Part shown: positions 8,688 to 17,404 of the stretch, one piece after another
Position numbering within the stretch: position 1 is the first letter of the stretch
Layout of the letters: every line of letters starts with the position of its first letter
Assembly (NCBI GenBank): GCA_013215295.1
Contig: JABSOZ010000028.1
Span: forward strand, 1 to 44,772
DNA: 44,772 bases
Reading direction: 5' to 3'
Source of the DNA: Colwellia sp.
Lineage (GTDB): Bacteria; Pseudomonadota; Gammaproteobacteria; Enterobacterales; Alteromonadaceae
Position numbers and translations under genes: made by a program
Notes under the pieces: model-generated
What the model was told of the DNA's origin: nothing
Database searches by the model: none
Seen by the model: the letters and a program-made list of their open reading frames with translations, nothing else

Positions 8688-9812
8688 ATGAAAGAATTAC
8701 TGAAATCCCGTCCAGGCTTACTCATTACAGTTGTCGGTGTAGGTGGATGCGGCTGTAATACTATTAACATGCTACATGAAAATAATTTAAGTAGTACCGT
8801 TAATTTAATTGCGGTGAATACAGACCTTGCCGTACTCAATCATTCAGCTGTTGATAGTAAAATTCTCATTGGGCAAGACCTGACTAACGGTTATGGAGCT
8901 GGGGCAGACCCTGCAGTGGGATTAAAAGCTGCACAAGAAAGTGAAGAAACCCTCAAAGCCGCGATTGAAGATAGTGACATTGTTATTATCACGGCAGGTT
9001 TTGGTGGTGGCACAGGGACTGGTGCGAGCCCTCTCATTGCAAAAATAGCGAGAGAGCTTGGTATTAACTGTTTGGCAGTGGTGACCTTACCTTTCGAGTC
9101 TGAAAGTAAAATGCGCATGGACTATGCACTCGAAGGAATAGAGCTTATTAAGGAGCCTGCCCAAGCATACATAACATTATCAAATGATTTGCTCCTTAAA
9201 GGTTTAGGAGAGAATGTGGGGCTGTTTTCGGCCTTTAAACAAAGTAATGAAGTACTCAATAATTTATTAACGGCTCTTGTGCAAATGTTGACGCAAACAG
9301 GGCACATGAATGTTGATATCAACGATTTTGCACGAATTTTATCGTTTGGTGGCGAGTCAGTATTAGGGGTAGGTAAAGCAGAAACCGAAGAAGATGCCTT
9401 TGAAGCGTTAGAGCAGGCACTTAATAACCCACTGGTGTCTGTAGAAAATATTGACACTGCACAGGGCATTATTATTCATATTTGCTGCAAAAAAGATGAT
9501 ATTAAGTTATCGACCTATGATGGTTTAGTGAATAACGTGAGAAAAAAATTAAAGCACGACTCAGCATTAATTGTGGCAGGTGTCTCTCTTGAGCCTGAGT
9601 TAGCAACAGAGTTATCTATATTAATTATTGCTTCAGGTATTTCAGCAAAGGAGCTACCTAAAAAAGTAAAAGAGACAGAGATACATGAATCATATGTTGG
9701 AGATGATTTAAGCTTTATTTCTGAGCCAGAATACTTAAAAGAGCTCACCAGTACATCTTCTTTTACCGATATACCATCAATTGTCAGAAAACTTCAGGGG
9801 CTTCGTCAGTAA
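8688..9812 (+). CDS. Divergent second FtsZ (tubulin-family GTPase)
   Basis: FtsZ homologue of 374 aa from ATG 8688. The frame extends to GTG 8643, which would place the operator-like repeat only 3 bases before the start, so 8688 is preferred. Motifs numbered from 8688: P-loop-like GVGGCGC at 17-23, tubulin signature GGGTGTG at 106-112, and the T7 catalytic segment NVDIND at 208-213 with both Asp residues kept. After a short linker of about 35-40 residues the tail ends FTDIPSIVRKLQGLRQ. This resembles the conserved FtsZ C-terminal peptide (DIPAFLRK in E. coli) that binds FtsA and ZipA. The protein is clearly divergent from housekeeping FtsZ, which lies in the dcw cluster, and it sits here among mobile-element genes. 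It probably polymerises or co-polymerises with host FtsZ; whether it blocks, modifies or replaces division is unknown. Confidence 0.88.
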   Translation: MKELLKSRPGLLITVVGVGGCGCNTINMLHENNLSSTVNLIAVNTDLAVLNHSAVDSKILIGQDLTNGYGAGADPAVGLKAAQESEETLKAAIEDSDIVIITAGFGGGTGTGASPLIAKIARELGINCLAVVTLPFESESKMRMDYALEGIELIKEPAQAYITLSNDLLLKGLGENVGLFSAFKQSNEVLNNLLTALVQMLTQTGHMNVDINDFARILSFGGESVLGVGKAETEEDAFEALEQALNNPLVSVENIDTAQGIIIHICCKKDDIKLSTYDGLVNNVRKKLKHDSALIVAGVSLEPELATELSILIIASGISAKELPKKVKETEIHESYVGDDLSFISEPEYLKELTSTSSFTDIPSIVRKLQGLRQ

Positions 9813-10368
9813 TGTTTATAATCAGTTTCTGGTAATAGTTAATGTCCGTTACCCTTGTATTTTTCAAGCTATATTGTTTCGGATGAATTAAAGCTTCTAA
9901 TAATAAGTATGATTAAACGCAATTAGAAATATTTTGGATAAACGGCTTATTTATTAATGAGTAGTTATTGCCATTAAACTTGGCAACATAAAGATGCTTA
10001 ACAGTTCGGTTTAATGCAACTTTAAAAGGTTAATTATTATTAACTACATTATAACCAATAGAGCATTACACTATTTCCATCCTGAATAAATGGGACTCAA
10101 TAAGTTAGTCATTTATCTAAGACGATCAGAAATATTGCAAATCCATATTTATCAGCACCTTCTTTTATTCTTTCTACACCTGCTGTCAAGTTGCGCATAT
10201 TAGAACCTGTATTAAAGTAGGTATTCATACACATTTTTATTAACAGATATCGTACTGTTTTGAGCTATACAATAAAGTTGTTCTCATCATTATCGATGGG
10301 AGTGGCTTAACAGTACTCACGTAATAATGGCTGAAACAACCACCTCAACACAAGTAAAAGGGTTTTAA
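9813..10368. other. Spacer after ftsZ2
   Basis: No solid gene. A 38-codon reverse-strand frame (10113-10229, starting MNTYFNTGSNMRNLTAG) is visible but has no support beyond being open. The sequence is AT-rich without obvious repeats. The end holds the ribosome site of the next gene. Confidence 0.4.
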
Positions 10369-11133
10369 ATGAAACTTGCTATATATTCAGATTTACACTG
10401 TGAATTTGAAACATGGGTACCACCCAAAGAAACTTCCCATGCCGATGTTGTTATTCTAGCGGGTGATATTCATATTGGTATCAGAGGCTTAATTTGGGCT
10501 CGTGAGCATTTTAAACAACCGATTATTTATGTCATCGGGAATCATGAATACTACCGAAGCAACTACCAAAAACTCAATAAGCAATTAAAAGAAAAAGCCA
10601 GTGAACTAGGTATTCACCTGCTTATGGATAGCTCTGTTGTCATTGACAATATATTGTTTATCGGTGCGACGTTATGGACTGATTTTAAGCTATATGACAA
10701 TCAATATAATAGCCAGATAGCAGCACAATATGGCATGACTGATTATAAATCTATTCGCTACAATCAAGGGGGAAAGTATCGAAAATTAACACCACCCGAC
10801 ACAATAAGAATGCATGTCACCAGTTTACAGTTCATTAAAACTGAGTTGAATGAAAAAAAGCATCACAAATCTGTTGTTATTACACACCATGCACCTTCGG
10901 AAGAGTCGATACCCGAAGAGTATAAAGCGAGTGAACTTTCTCCAGGGTACGCGTCAAACATTGAGCAAGACATAATAAATATGAAACACAGCCCCATACT
11001 ATGGGTGCATGGTCATACACATAATAATAATGATTACTTCATTGGGGGGACAAGGGTACTTTTTAACCAGCGAGGTTATTCACCCTCTGATTTAAATGAG
11101 GACTTCGATGAGCGCTTCACCGTTGAAATTTAA
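10369..11133 (+). CDS. Metallophosphoesterase (calcineurin-like)
   Basis: A 254-aa soluble phosphoesterase of the calcineurin-like superfamily. Metal-binding motifs appear in order: DLH (8-10), GD (32-33), GNHE (57-60), then THHAP and GHTH toward the C-terminus. These predict a two-metal phosphohydrolase; the substrate could be a nucleotide, phosphoprotein or phosphodiester. The ATG at 10369 has AAGGG 9 bases upstream. It lies downstream of ftsZ2 on the same strand but 556 bp away, so it is probably transcribed separately. It is likely cargo of the accessory region. Confidence 0.85.
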   Translation: MKLAIYSDLHCEFETWVPPKETSHADVVILAGDIHIGIRGLIWAREHFKQPIIYVIGNHEYYRSNYQKLNKQLKEKASELGIHLLMDSSVVIDNILFIGATLWTDFKLYDNQYNSQIAAQYGMTDYKSIRYNQGGKYRKLTPPDTIRMHVTSLQFIKTELNEKKHHKSVVITHHAPSEESIPEEYKASELSPGYASNIEQDIINMKHSPILWVHGHTHNNNDYFIGGTRVLFNQRGYSPSDLNEDFDERFTVEI

Positions 11134-11390
11134 TTATTGTAAGCAACATTTATTTAATGTCCCTCCTATATTGGATGAACGATATCGAAGCCAATGTGTA
11201 AATGTGGATCTTCACAAATTATCAGGATTCTTGAATCGTATTTTCTGGGCCGTAGTTAAATTGATAAAAACAATTAAAGTTCTTGCGTCAAAAGTAGTGA
11301 TCAAGTTACAAAACACTTCACTGTTCGCAAGAAAATAATGGCAACTAAGTGCCATTGCTGACATCAGCTACTGGTTGTTCTTTAGGTCAA

Positions 11391-11824
11391 CTTATAGCCC
11401 AGACTGTGTGAAAACGTTTTGATCACTTTTTCGAATAAGCACCGAATACTTATGATCAATCTCAAAACAAGATAATAAATCACTCTATATTTGCTATAAT
11501 ATTCATTAGGTTAATTGATTGTATGTTGGCTATATGTCACGTCATATTAAAGGTTCATCTCGCTCCCAAGCAACCCTCTTCCCAGAAATTCTTGAAGATT
11601 TTGTCGCTAAATAAAATCCCGTCAGAGTAATTGATGTATTTGCCGATGGGTTAGATTTAGAAAACCTTGTTTTTAAAGGCGTTCAATATAAAGCAACTGG
11701 ACGTCCTGGTTATCATCCCGCCATATTACTCAAGATTTATATCTATGGTTATTTAAACAGAATTCAGTCGTCACGCTGTCTAAGCGGAATAAGTTGGTAT
11801 CAACACAAAACCTTCCGCAGCTAG
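11391..11824 (+). pseudogene. IS1182-type transposase remnant
   Basis: An N-terminal transposase fragment starts at ATG 11534. The opening MSRHIKGSSRSQATLFPE is followed by a stop at 11612. The same frame then continues with NPVRVIDVFADGLDLENL, TGRPGYHPAILLKIYIYGYL and NRIQSSRCL until a stop at 11822. These are hallmarks of IS1182-like transposases. The catalytic part is absent. About 140 bases upstream the sequence CAGACTGTGTGAAAACG looks like a terminal repeat, so the left end is probably near 11391. Dead element. Confidence 0.75.
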
Positions 11825-12006
11825 CCATAAGCTGACATTAAACTTTTGTGAAGTCATGATCATATTTTGGGTAATATTACCGAGATTTTATGCTCGTTTG
11901 TGGGGCCGGTTTAAGCTCATTGCAGTCAGTGGCAGCTGAAGGGGCTATGCCACAATATAGTCTACACTTAATGCATCACTAGGGAATGTGAACAAAAGAG
12001 ACTGAA

Positions 12007-13472
12007 ATGCAGCAGGCACGCACAGCCAGCAACGGTGAACGCTTCAAATACCAACGCCATCAACCTGAGCAAACACTACTTTATCAACTTGTTGAACGTC
12101 ACTATGACGAATTTCAATCGTTGCTTGCGGTGCAGGGAACTCCGCTGCCGCCCTATGTGCAGACGGAATTTGAAGAATTTCTAAAATGTGGCCGCCTCGA
12201 ACATGGTTTCTTACGGGTGCAATGCGAGCGTTGTCATCATGAACGCCTAGTGGCTTTAGCTGCAAGAAACGCGGTTTTTGTCCAAGTTGTGGTGCCAGAC
12301 GAATGGCAGACAATGCAGTACTGCTTATTGATCACATCTTACCAATGGTTGATATGCGTCAATGGGTGATCAGTTTTCCATTTCAATTGCGTTTTCTGTT
12401 TGCCAGTTATCCAGCGGTGATGAGTGAAGTATTAAGTATTGTCACTCGCCTCATTTCTACTCATCTCATTCAAAAAGGCGGCGCTAAACACAGTACGGCA
12501 AGGATAGGGGCAGTTACCTTCATTCAGCGATTCGGCTCGGCGCTGAACTTGAATGTTCACTTCCATATGCTATTTCTAGGTGGTATTTACATGGATGGTT
12601 TCAAAAAAGAAAAGCAGGTATTTAAACAGGTAAAAGCACCAACGACAACAGAATTGAACGCGTTGGTGCATATACTCAGTCAACGTGTAGCCCGGTTTTT
12701 TACCAAACAGGGTTTACTGGTTGAAGACATCGACAATAGCTACCTAAATCTTGATGGGCTAGCGCCTGATCCAATGCAAGACTTGCATGGTCATAGCATC
12801 ACGTATCGGGTAGCACTTGGCGCTCAACGTGGTAAAAAAGTATTTACCCTGCAAACACTGCCCGCGCAAGTTGACGACGACAGTAGTAGCCAAGTGGGTA
12901 GCATAGCTGGCTTTAGTTTACATGCCGGGGTTGCAACCAGAGGAAATGAGCGAGAAAAGCTAGAGCGTGTATGCCGTTATATCGCAAGGCCTGCACTAAG
13001 TGAAAAACGGCTGACGATAACCGGCAATGGCAATGTACGCTACCAATTAAAAACACCGTATCGTGATGGCACGACCCATGTCATTTTTACGCCGCTGGAC
13101 TTTATGGCCAAGTTGGCTGCATTGGTGCCCAAACCACGGGTGAATTTAACGAGGTTCTTCGGTGTGTTTGCGCCAAACAGCCAATATAGGTTGGCAATAA
13201 TTCAAGAAAAAAAGGCAAAACCCAGAACAACGGAAGTCAAGGGGGATAAAACTGTAAAAGGAAAACGCAACTCAATGACCTGGGCACAAAGGTTAAAACG
13301 GGTATTCAACATAGACGTTGAAACCTGTGAATCTTGCCAGGGACAGGCAAAAGTCATCGCCTGTATTGAAGATCCTGAGGTCATCAAGAAAATATTAGAA
13401 CACCTCAAAAGCAATGAAGAAAAAGCCTCCTCAAGTAAGGGCACCGCCAGTTTCGATATTTGCATTAGTTAA
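12007..13472 (+). pseudogene. IS91-family transposase, one-base deletion
   Basis: Rolling-circle (HUH) transposase. The first frame (12007-12369) holds the start of the zinc-binding region, FLRVQCERCHHERLVA. The second frame (to 13472) resumes with CKKRGFCPSCGARRMAD. The break is at 12255-12257, where GGCTTTAGCTGC would read through as V-A-F-S-C-K-K if one more T were present. The rest keeps the HUH site NVHFHML, the catalytic tyrosine region RVCRYIARPALS and a C-terminal CESC. The restored length would be about 488 aa. The GC content is visibly higher than that of the neighbours, which fits recent arrival. The single T-run indel makes a sequencing error possible. Confidence 0.9.
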
Positions 13473-13797
13473 TTAGGGAAAGAAAATACAACAAAACAAG
13501 GATAATATTGCCGTTGCGCTAGCAGGGTAGCGTTTGTTCTTTTTTTGTAAATGAAAAGAATGAGGATGAAATGGGTCTGTAAACTAACAGACTTGCGTCA
13601 AATTATCAGAGCATTGGTTTGATGTCACGGCCAAAAGCAGCAATTTTTCGCTGACATTATGGATTGATTATATCAGATAAGGTGTTTATATTACTTATAC
13701 TCCGAGAACTTTATAATCTAGGGGTGTTATTGCTCATCTAATAGCTGTGTTAAAGTAACTATTCGAATTTACTCATTTTAATTAAAAGGTTATATTT
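13473..13797. other. Spacer between the IS91 element and the GGDEF gene
   Basis: No gene. It probably contains the terminal end of the IS91-like element, whose family lacks terminal inverted repeats, plus the promoter region of the next gene. No strong signal can be named. Confidence 0.3.
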
Positions 13798-14838
13798 TTG
13801 CGCCGACAAGTTAAATTAAATAATGACGAACTGCATCAGCCTGAGGTTGTGTCTTTATTTGCTCTTGTGGGGATGTCTATTACTGGCCTCATGGCTATCA
13901 TTGGGCTGTTCAACAACAAAATAGCTTTAGCTGCAGCGCTATTTTTTGCCAGTTTTATCTACTTTATCGGTTATATTTCTTATAAAAAATTTAACAATAT
14001 CGTATTAAGTTCAGCAATTGTACTCTACTCGCTCTATTTACTGATGTTCTATCTGGTCTACACTGGGGGTGTTGAGCATACTGGGCCGTTATGGATATTT
14101 ATCGTTGCACCTGTTTCCTTATTTGTTCATGGCTTAAAGCGTGGCTTAGCTGATATTGCCCTATTTATTACCCTCATCAGTTTCATTATGTTTATACCAA
14201 CAGATAGTATTGCCCATGCTAACTACAGCACAGAGTTTAAATTACGTTTAATCTACTCTTTTTTAACCGTTACCTTTCTATCAGCTTTGTATGAGTATTC
14301 GAGAGGTAAATCTTATCAGCGCATAGTAGAGTTAAGTAAGAAATATCAACAACTCGCTCATTTTGATCCCTTAACACAGTTGTCTAACCGCCGTGATGCC
14401 TTAGCGATACTGAAACAAGAACAAGCTCGAATACTGCGTAATGATGAACCATTGTTTATTGTTTTGTGTGACGTAGATCATTTCAAGAAAATAAATGATC
14501 AGTATGGCCACAATGGCGGCGATGCAGTTTTAATTGAACTTGCGCAAATCTTTGCCAAAAATATCAGAGAGCAAGATTGCGTAGCTCGTTGGGGCGGGGA
14601 AGAGTTTTTATTTATTTTACCACAAACCTCTGCGATTAATGCCAAGGTTATTGCCGAAAAAGTTCGAGAAAAGATAGACCAGCAGGTCATTATTTATCAA
14701 GGTAATAAAATTAAAGTGACGGTAAGTATGGGTATTGCACAACTTAATGCTAAGCAAAACATTGACGAAGTGATCAACCGTGCCGACAATTATTTGTATC
14801 AGGCCAAAAGCGCCGGAAGAAATCAAATATTTCCTTAA
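13798..14838 (+). CDS. Membrane-bound diguanylate cyclase
   Basis: A 346-aa inner-membrane protein predicted to make c-di-GMP. About six hydrophobic segments lie between residues 18 and 165, then a short helix leads into a GGDEF domain (from about 185). Signature: LCDVDHFKKINDQYGHNGGD, active site GGEEF at 266-270, and the inhibitory-site motif REQD at 257-260, exactly five residues before GGEEF. Catalysis with product feedback is therefore expected. The TTG start at 13798 is chosen because it is preceded by AAAAGG and no ATG lies in frame before the membrane domain. The input signal of the membrane domain is unknown. Confidence 0.9.
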   Translation: MRRQVKLNNDELHQPEVVSLFALVGMSITGLMAIIGLFNNKIALAAALFFASFIYFIGYISYKKFNNIVLSSAIVLYSLYLLMFYLVYTGGVEHTGPLWIFIVAPVSLFVHGLKRGLADIALFITLISFIMFIPTDSIAHANYSTEFKLRLIYSFLTVTFLSALYEYSRGKSYQRIVELSKKYQQLAHFDPLTQLSNRRDALAILKQEQARILRNDEPLFIVLCDVDHFKKINDQYGHNGGDAVLIELAQIFAKNIREQDCVARWGGEEFLFILPQTSAINAKVIAEKVREKIDQQVIIYQGNKIKVTVSMGIAQLNAKQNIDEVINRADNYLYQAKSAGRNQIFP

Positions 14839-15130
14839 GTTAACAGTAATGCATGTGGTTTTTTGCCACTTTATTTTAAGTTAAGCCATTAAATCCAGAG
14901 ACGCTTTATTCAGTGCTCTCGGCAATGTCGCCAATATAAAAATTAAGCTGCCTTCCTTGGCCTAAAAATCTAGTACGACATAAATTCCTCTTGTGCAAAT
15001 CTAGACAGTATATGACGCTATGCCAGTGGTTTTGTTACGTTTATATTCAAGGTGATAATAATATCTTTGATATTTCCTGAAGCAGAACAGCGTAATTAGG
15101 TTGTTTAAATTCTGTATCGCATTTTGCAAT

Positions 15131-15271
15131 TAATCTCATTTTGAGGCACGTAATTTAAATAACGATGATTATTTTCACACCGCCTTTCCAGTGCTGATTC
15201 AAGGGGGCAACTTCAATGCCTACCCTAATCAACCAAGCACTTATGGGGCAAGCATTTCATTTGAATTTTAA
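15131..15271 (+). pseudogene. C-terminal remnant of a TonB-dependent receptor
   Basis: A frame open from 15134 reads SHFEARNLNNDDYFHTAFPV..., then YPNQPSTYGASISFEF and stop. The VARNL-like motif and the terminal aromatic beta-strand ending in Phe are typical of the last strands of a TonB-dependent outer-membrane receptor. Upstream the frame is closed by a stop at 15131 and no further receptor sequence could be read, so only the tail survives. It marks a deletion or rearrangement in this spacer (14839-15584), which otherwise holds nothing recognisable. Confidence 0.6.
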
Positions 15272-15541
15272 TATCCTAACTTAATTTGTATGACGAACAA
15301 CAAGGCTGTGGTTAAAGTGAACTTAACTCTCGGTAACAATAGCCTTTTTCCTATTTTTTAATAGGTTGTCGAGGATTCAAAGCCTTTTAGCCACCCAATT
15401 TCCCCCTTTAAAACCATAGCCTCTGATGATCATTTGGTACAACGTTGCCTAGCATTTAATCTACTGGGATTAAGGCAAGATATTTTTCGCACGATATCAC
15501 TGAATATTTGCCCTATTCCCCTATTTAGTAGCAGTTAAAAT

Positions 15542-15575
15542 ATTTGAGATAAACCCAACTAGGGTTATCTCAAAT
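15542..15575 (-). terminator. Terminator after the methyltransferase-like gene
   Basis: Inverted repeat, arms 15542-15556 and 15562-15575 with a single-base bulge and a 5-base loop. On the minus strand it is followed by ATTTT. It starts about 10 bases after the stop of the reverse-strand gene. Confidence 0.65.
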
Positions 15576-15584
15576 TTATCAGTT

Positions 15585-16343
15585 CTACATAGGTTTTTTG
15601 AATAACAAGGTAAAGCGATCAGTATTGCCGGTTACCGTTTTTCGGCCAACTTCATAACGAAGTTCATCGTCGGCTTTGTAATGCATGTTTGAATAGTCAA
15701 CAAACTCAAACCCTGCGGCCTCTACTTCTTTAATCACTAAAACCGGGTCGACACGACGACCGTTTTCGTCATTTTCACTCTGCATATGACGACGAGTATG
15801 GTCAATAATACCGTAAATGCCACCGGGTTTGAGGGCCTTAAGTGCTTCTTCGTTTACTTTAGTACGTGTGTCTAAAGACAAGTTATGATAATTACGGAAG
15901 GTTAATACCGCATCAATATTCTTCAGGTCAAAATCAACCTTGCTTAAGTTGTAGCGTTTTTCTTCTTTGTTTCTATCCCATTGGGCATCACTGACTGTTT
16001 TTACTTTACTAAAAGCTGCTTTTTTCAATAAACCATCTTTCAAACGGTCATTAGCCATGCCTAAATAAAGTTGTCCTTTAACTTTAAGCACCGGGGCAAG
16101 AATTGAGGTATACCAACCACCACCAGGGATTAGTTCAAGCACTTTCATATCGGATTGAATACCCAAAAATTGCAATGTTTCAAGGGGGCGACGGTTACGA
16201 TCACGATCTTTATCTTTTTCTGAACGCATTTCAGAAGCCATAGCAGCTTTGACACTATCTGAGAAATCATCTGCCTGTACAAAGCCAGCACTTAAGCTAC
16301 AGCTAAGCATAAGAGGAACAAGTATTTTACGCATATTATTCAA
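15585..16343 (-). CDS. Exported class I SAM-methyltransferase-like protein
   Basis: A 252-aa protein with an apparent signal peptide (MRKILVPLMLSCSLSAGFVQA, cleavage around residue 25). A Rossmann methyltransferase fold follows: motif I VLELIPGGGWYT (about 70-81), an acidic strand end, DAVLTFRNYHNL in the region of motif IV, and LKPGGIYGIIDH. It resembles the predicted methyltransferase family COG4798. A secreted SAM-dependent enzyme is puzzling because SAM is cytoplasmic, so it may bind another ligand. It stands alone, with its own terminator downstream and a long spacer upstream. Confidence 0.8.
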   Translation of the reverse strand: MNNMRKILVPLMLSCSLSAGFVQADDFSDSVKAAMASEMRSEKDKDRDRNRRPLETLQFLGIQSDMKVLELIPGGGWYTSILAPVLKVKGQLYLGMANDRLKDGLLKKAAFSKVKTVSDAQWDRNKEEKRYNLSKVDFDLKNIDAVLTFRNYHNLSLDTRTKVNEEALKALKPGGIYGIIDHTRRHMQSENDENGRRVDPVLVIKEVEAAGFEFVDYSNMHYKADDELRYEVGRKTVTGNTDRFTLLFKKPM

Positions 16344-16654
16344 TCCTGTTGTTGTACCAAATAAAACATTATTTGATCATCTTCAAAAAGTCTAACTTAA
16401 CAATGTTGTCGTTGCTTTCAATCCCAATAGCCATTTATCTATTGCTCAATCAAGCGCCTTTAACTTGAAAGTTTATCCTCGTTGCTCGATTTAAGTAAAG
16501 TTGATCCGTTAATTTATCCCATTGGTATTATTCTAAAATTAGTCATTTTGATATTTTCGAGAATTATCCTAACCCATTGCTTTTAGCACGCTCCAGGGCA
16601 CATATCACCATAGATTTTTTCTCTAATTTAGACCGCTTCGTGCGCAAAGCGGAA

Positions 16655-16789
16655 GTAACATTTCAAAATTTTGAGTGTTTATCGAGGTCAACTAAGCACC
16701 AGTTAGTTGACTTAAGCATGTAGGCAGCTAATTTGATAATCATTGGCATAGCAGACGTTCCAAAAATTGGTTTTGAGACTAATATCATA
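16655..16789. repeat. Dispersed repeat B, copy 1
   Basis: Similar to 42440-42570. Shared blocks are CGAGGTCAACT, CACCAGTTAGTTGAC and GGTTTTGAGACT, with diverged spacing. It contains the hairpin GTCAACTAA / TTAGTTGAC. It is preceded by GTGCGCAAAGCGGAAGT, a module also found at 40555. Confidence 0.65.
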
Positions 16790-16837
16790 ATCAAAAAATC
16801 AAAAAATCAAAAAATCAAAAAATCAAAAAATCAAAAA
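16790..16837. repeat. 8-bp tandem repeat, six units
   Basis: Six perfect units of ATCAAAAA in the spacer between the methyltransferase-like gene and alkB, directly after dispersed repeat B. It is likely to vary in copy number by slippage. It is not near a start codon. Confidence 0.85.
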
Positions 16838-17404
16838 ACAGTTATAGAACGAGAACAATATCTATGCCCCATGAAAGTTCATTGCTCCGTTGACCTTCCA
16901 TAACTTGATGTTAACTTTGAGCCTATTGTGGTTATTAACTTAATTTTAGTTCAAGATAATTTTGTGCTCATTGGTGACTGTCAAGTTTCACATAACTATA
17001 GATTCGCTTTAGATCATATAGCAGATATAAATTTTATGCTTTACCGTCAATAAGCCTAAACTGTTAATTTTAGACATCTACCATAGGGCTAGTTAGGTAT
17101 TTAATTAGCCTCAAGGCTTAAAATTGACATAATAGTTCCCAAAAAGTTGCTTGTTAAGGCTGTCTTAAAATATATATTTGCTAATTTCATGCCATGAGTG
17201 TGTATAGACGCTTTGATCTAATGCTAGGTCGCATTCACATATTCTATATGTTTATCTTCTATGTATTGTATGTTTAACTAGAAATTCGTAAGGGTGCTTC
17301 AGTTGCAATATTACGATTGAATGTTAGATTAATGTTTGTTTTTTATAACCATTCGCACTTTCATCGCATTAAGACTCAAAATAATGAGCACTGTGGAGAG
17401 CATA

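Larger units (their letters stand above)
16344..17404. other. Long spacer upstream of alkB
   Basis: About 1.06 kb without a recognisable gene. It holds dispersed repeat B, the ATCAAAAA tandem array and AT-rich sequence that must contain the promoters of the two divergent genes. No specific promoter is claimed. Confidence 0.5.

Noticed and set aside
11096-11338. 80-codon forward frame overlapping the end of the metallophosphoesterase gene
   Set aside because: It overlaps a well-supported gene at its start, has no ribosome site and no family pattern.
12044-12313. Reverse-strand frames opposite the IS91 transposase (also 13202-13465)
   Set aside because: Antisense to a clear transposase with conserved motifs; typical shadow frames.
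16790-16837. Short tandem array as a CRISPR
   Set aside because: 8-bp units without spacers, and no cas genes anywhere in the window; no CRISPR array was seen.
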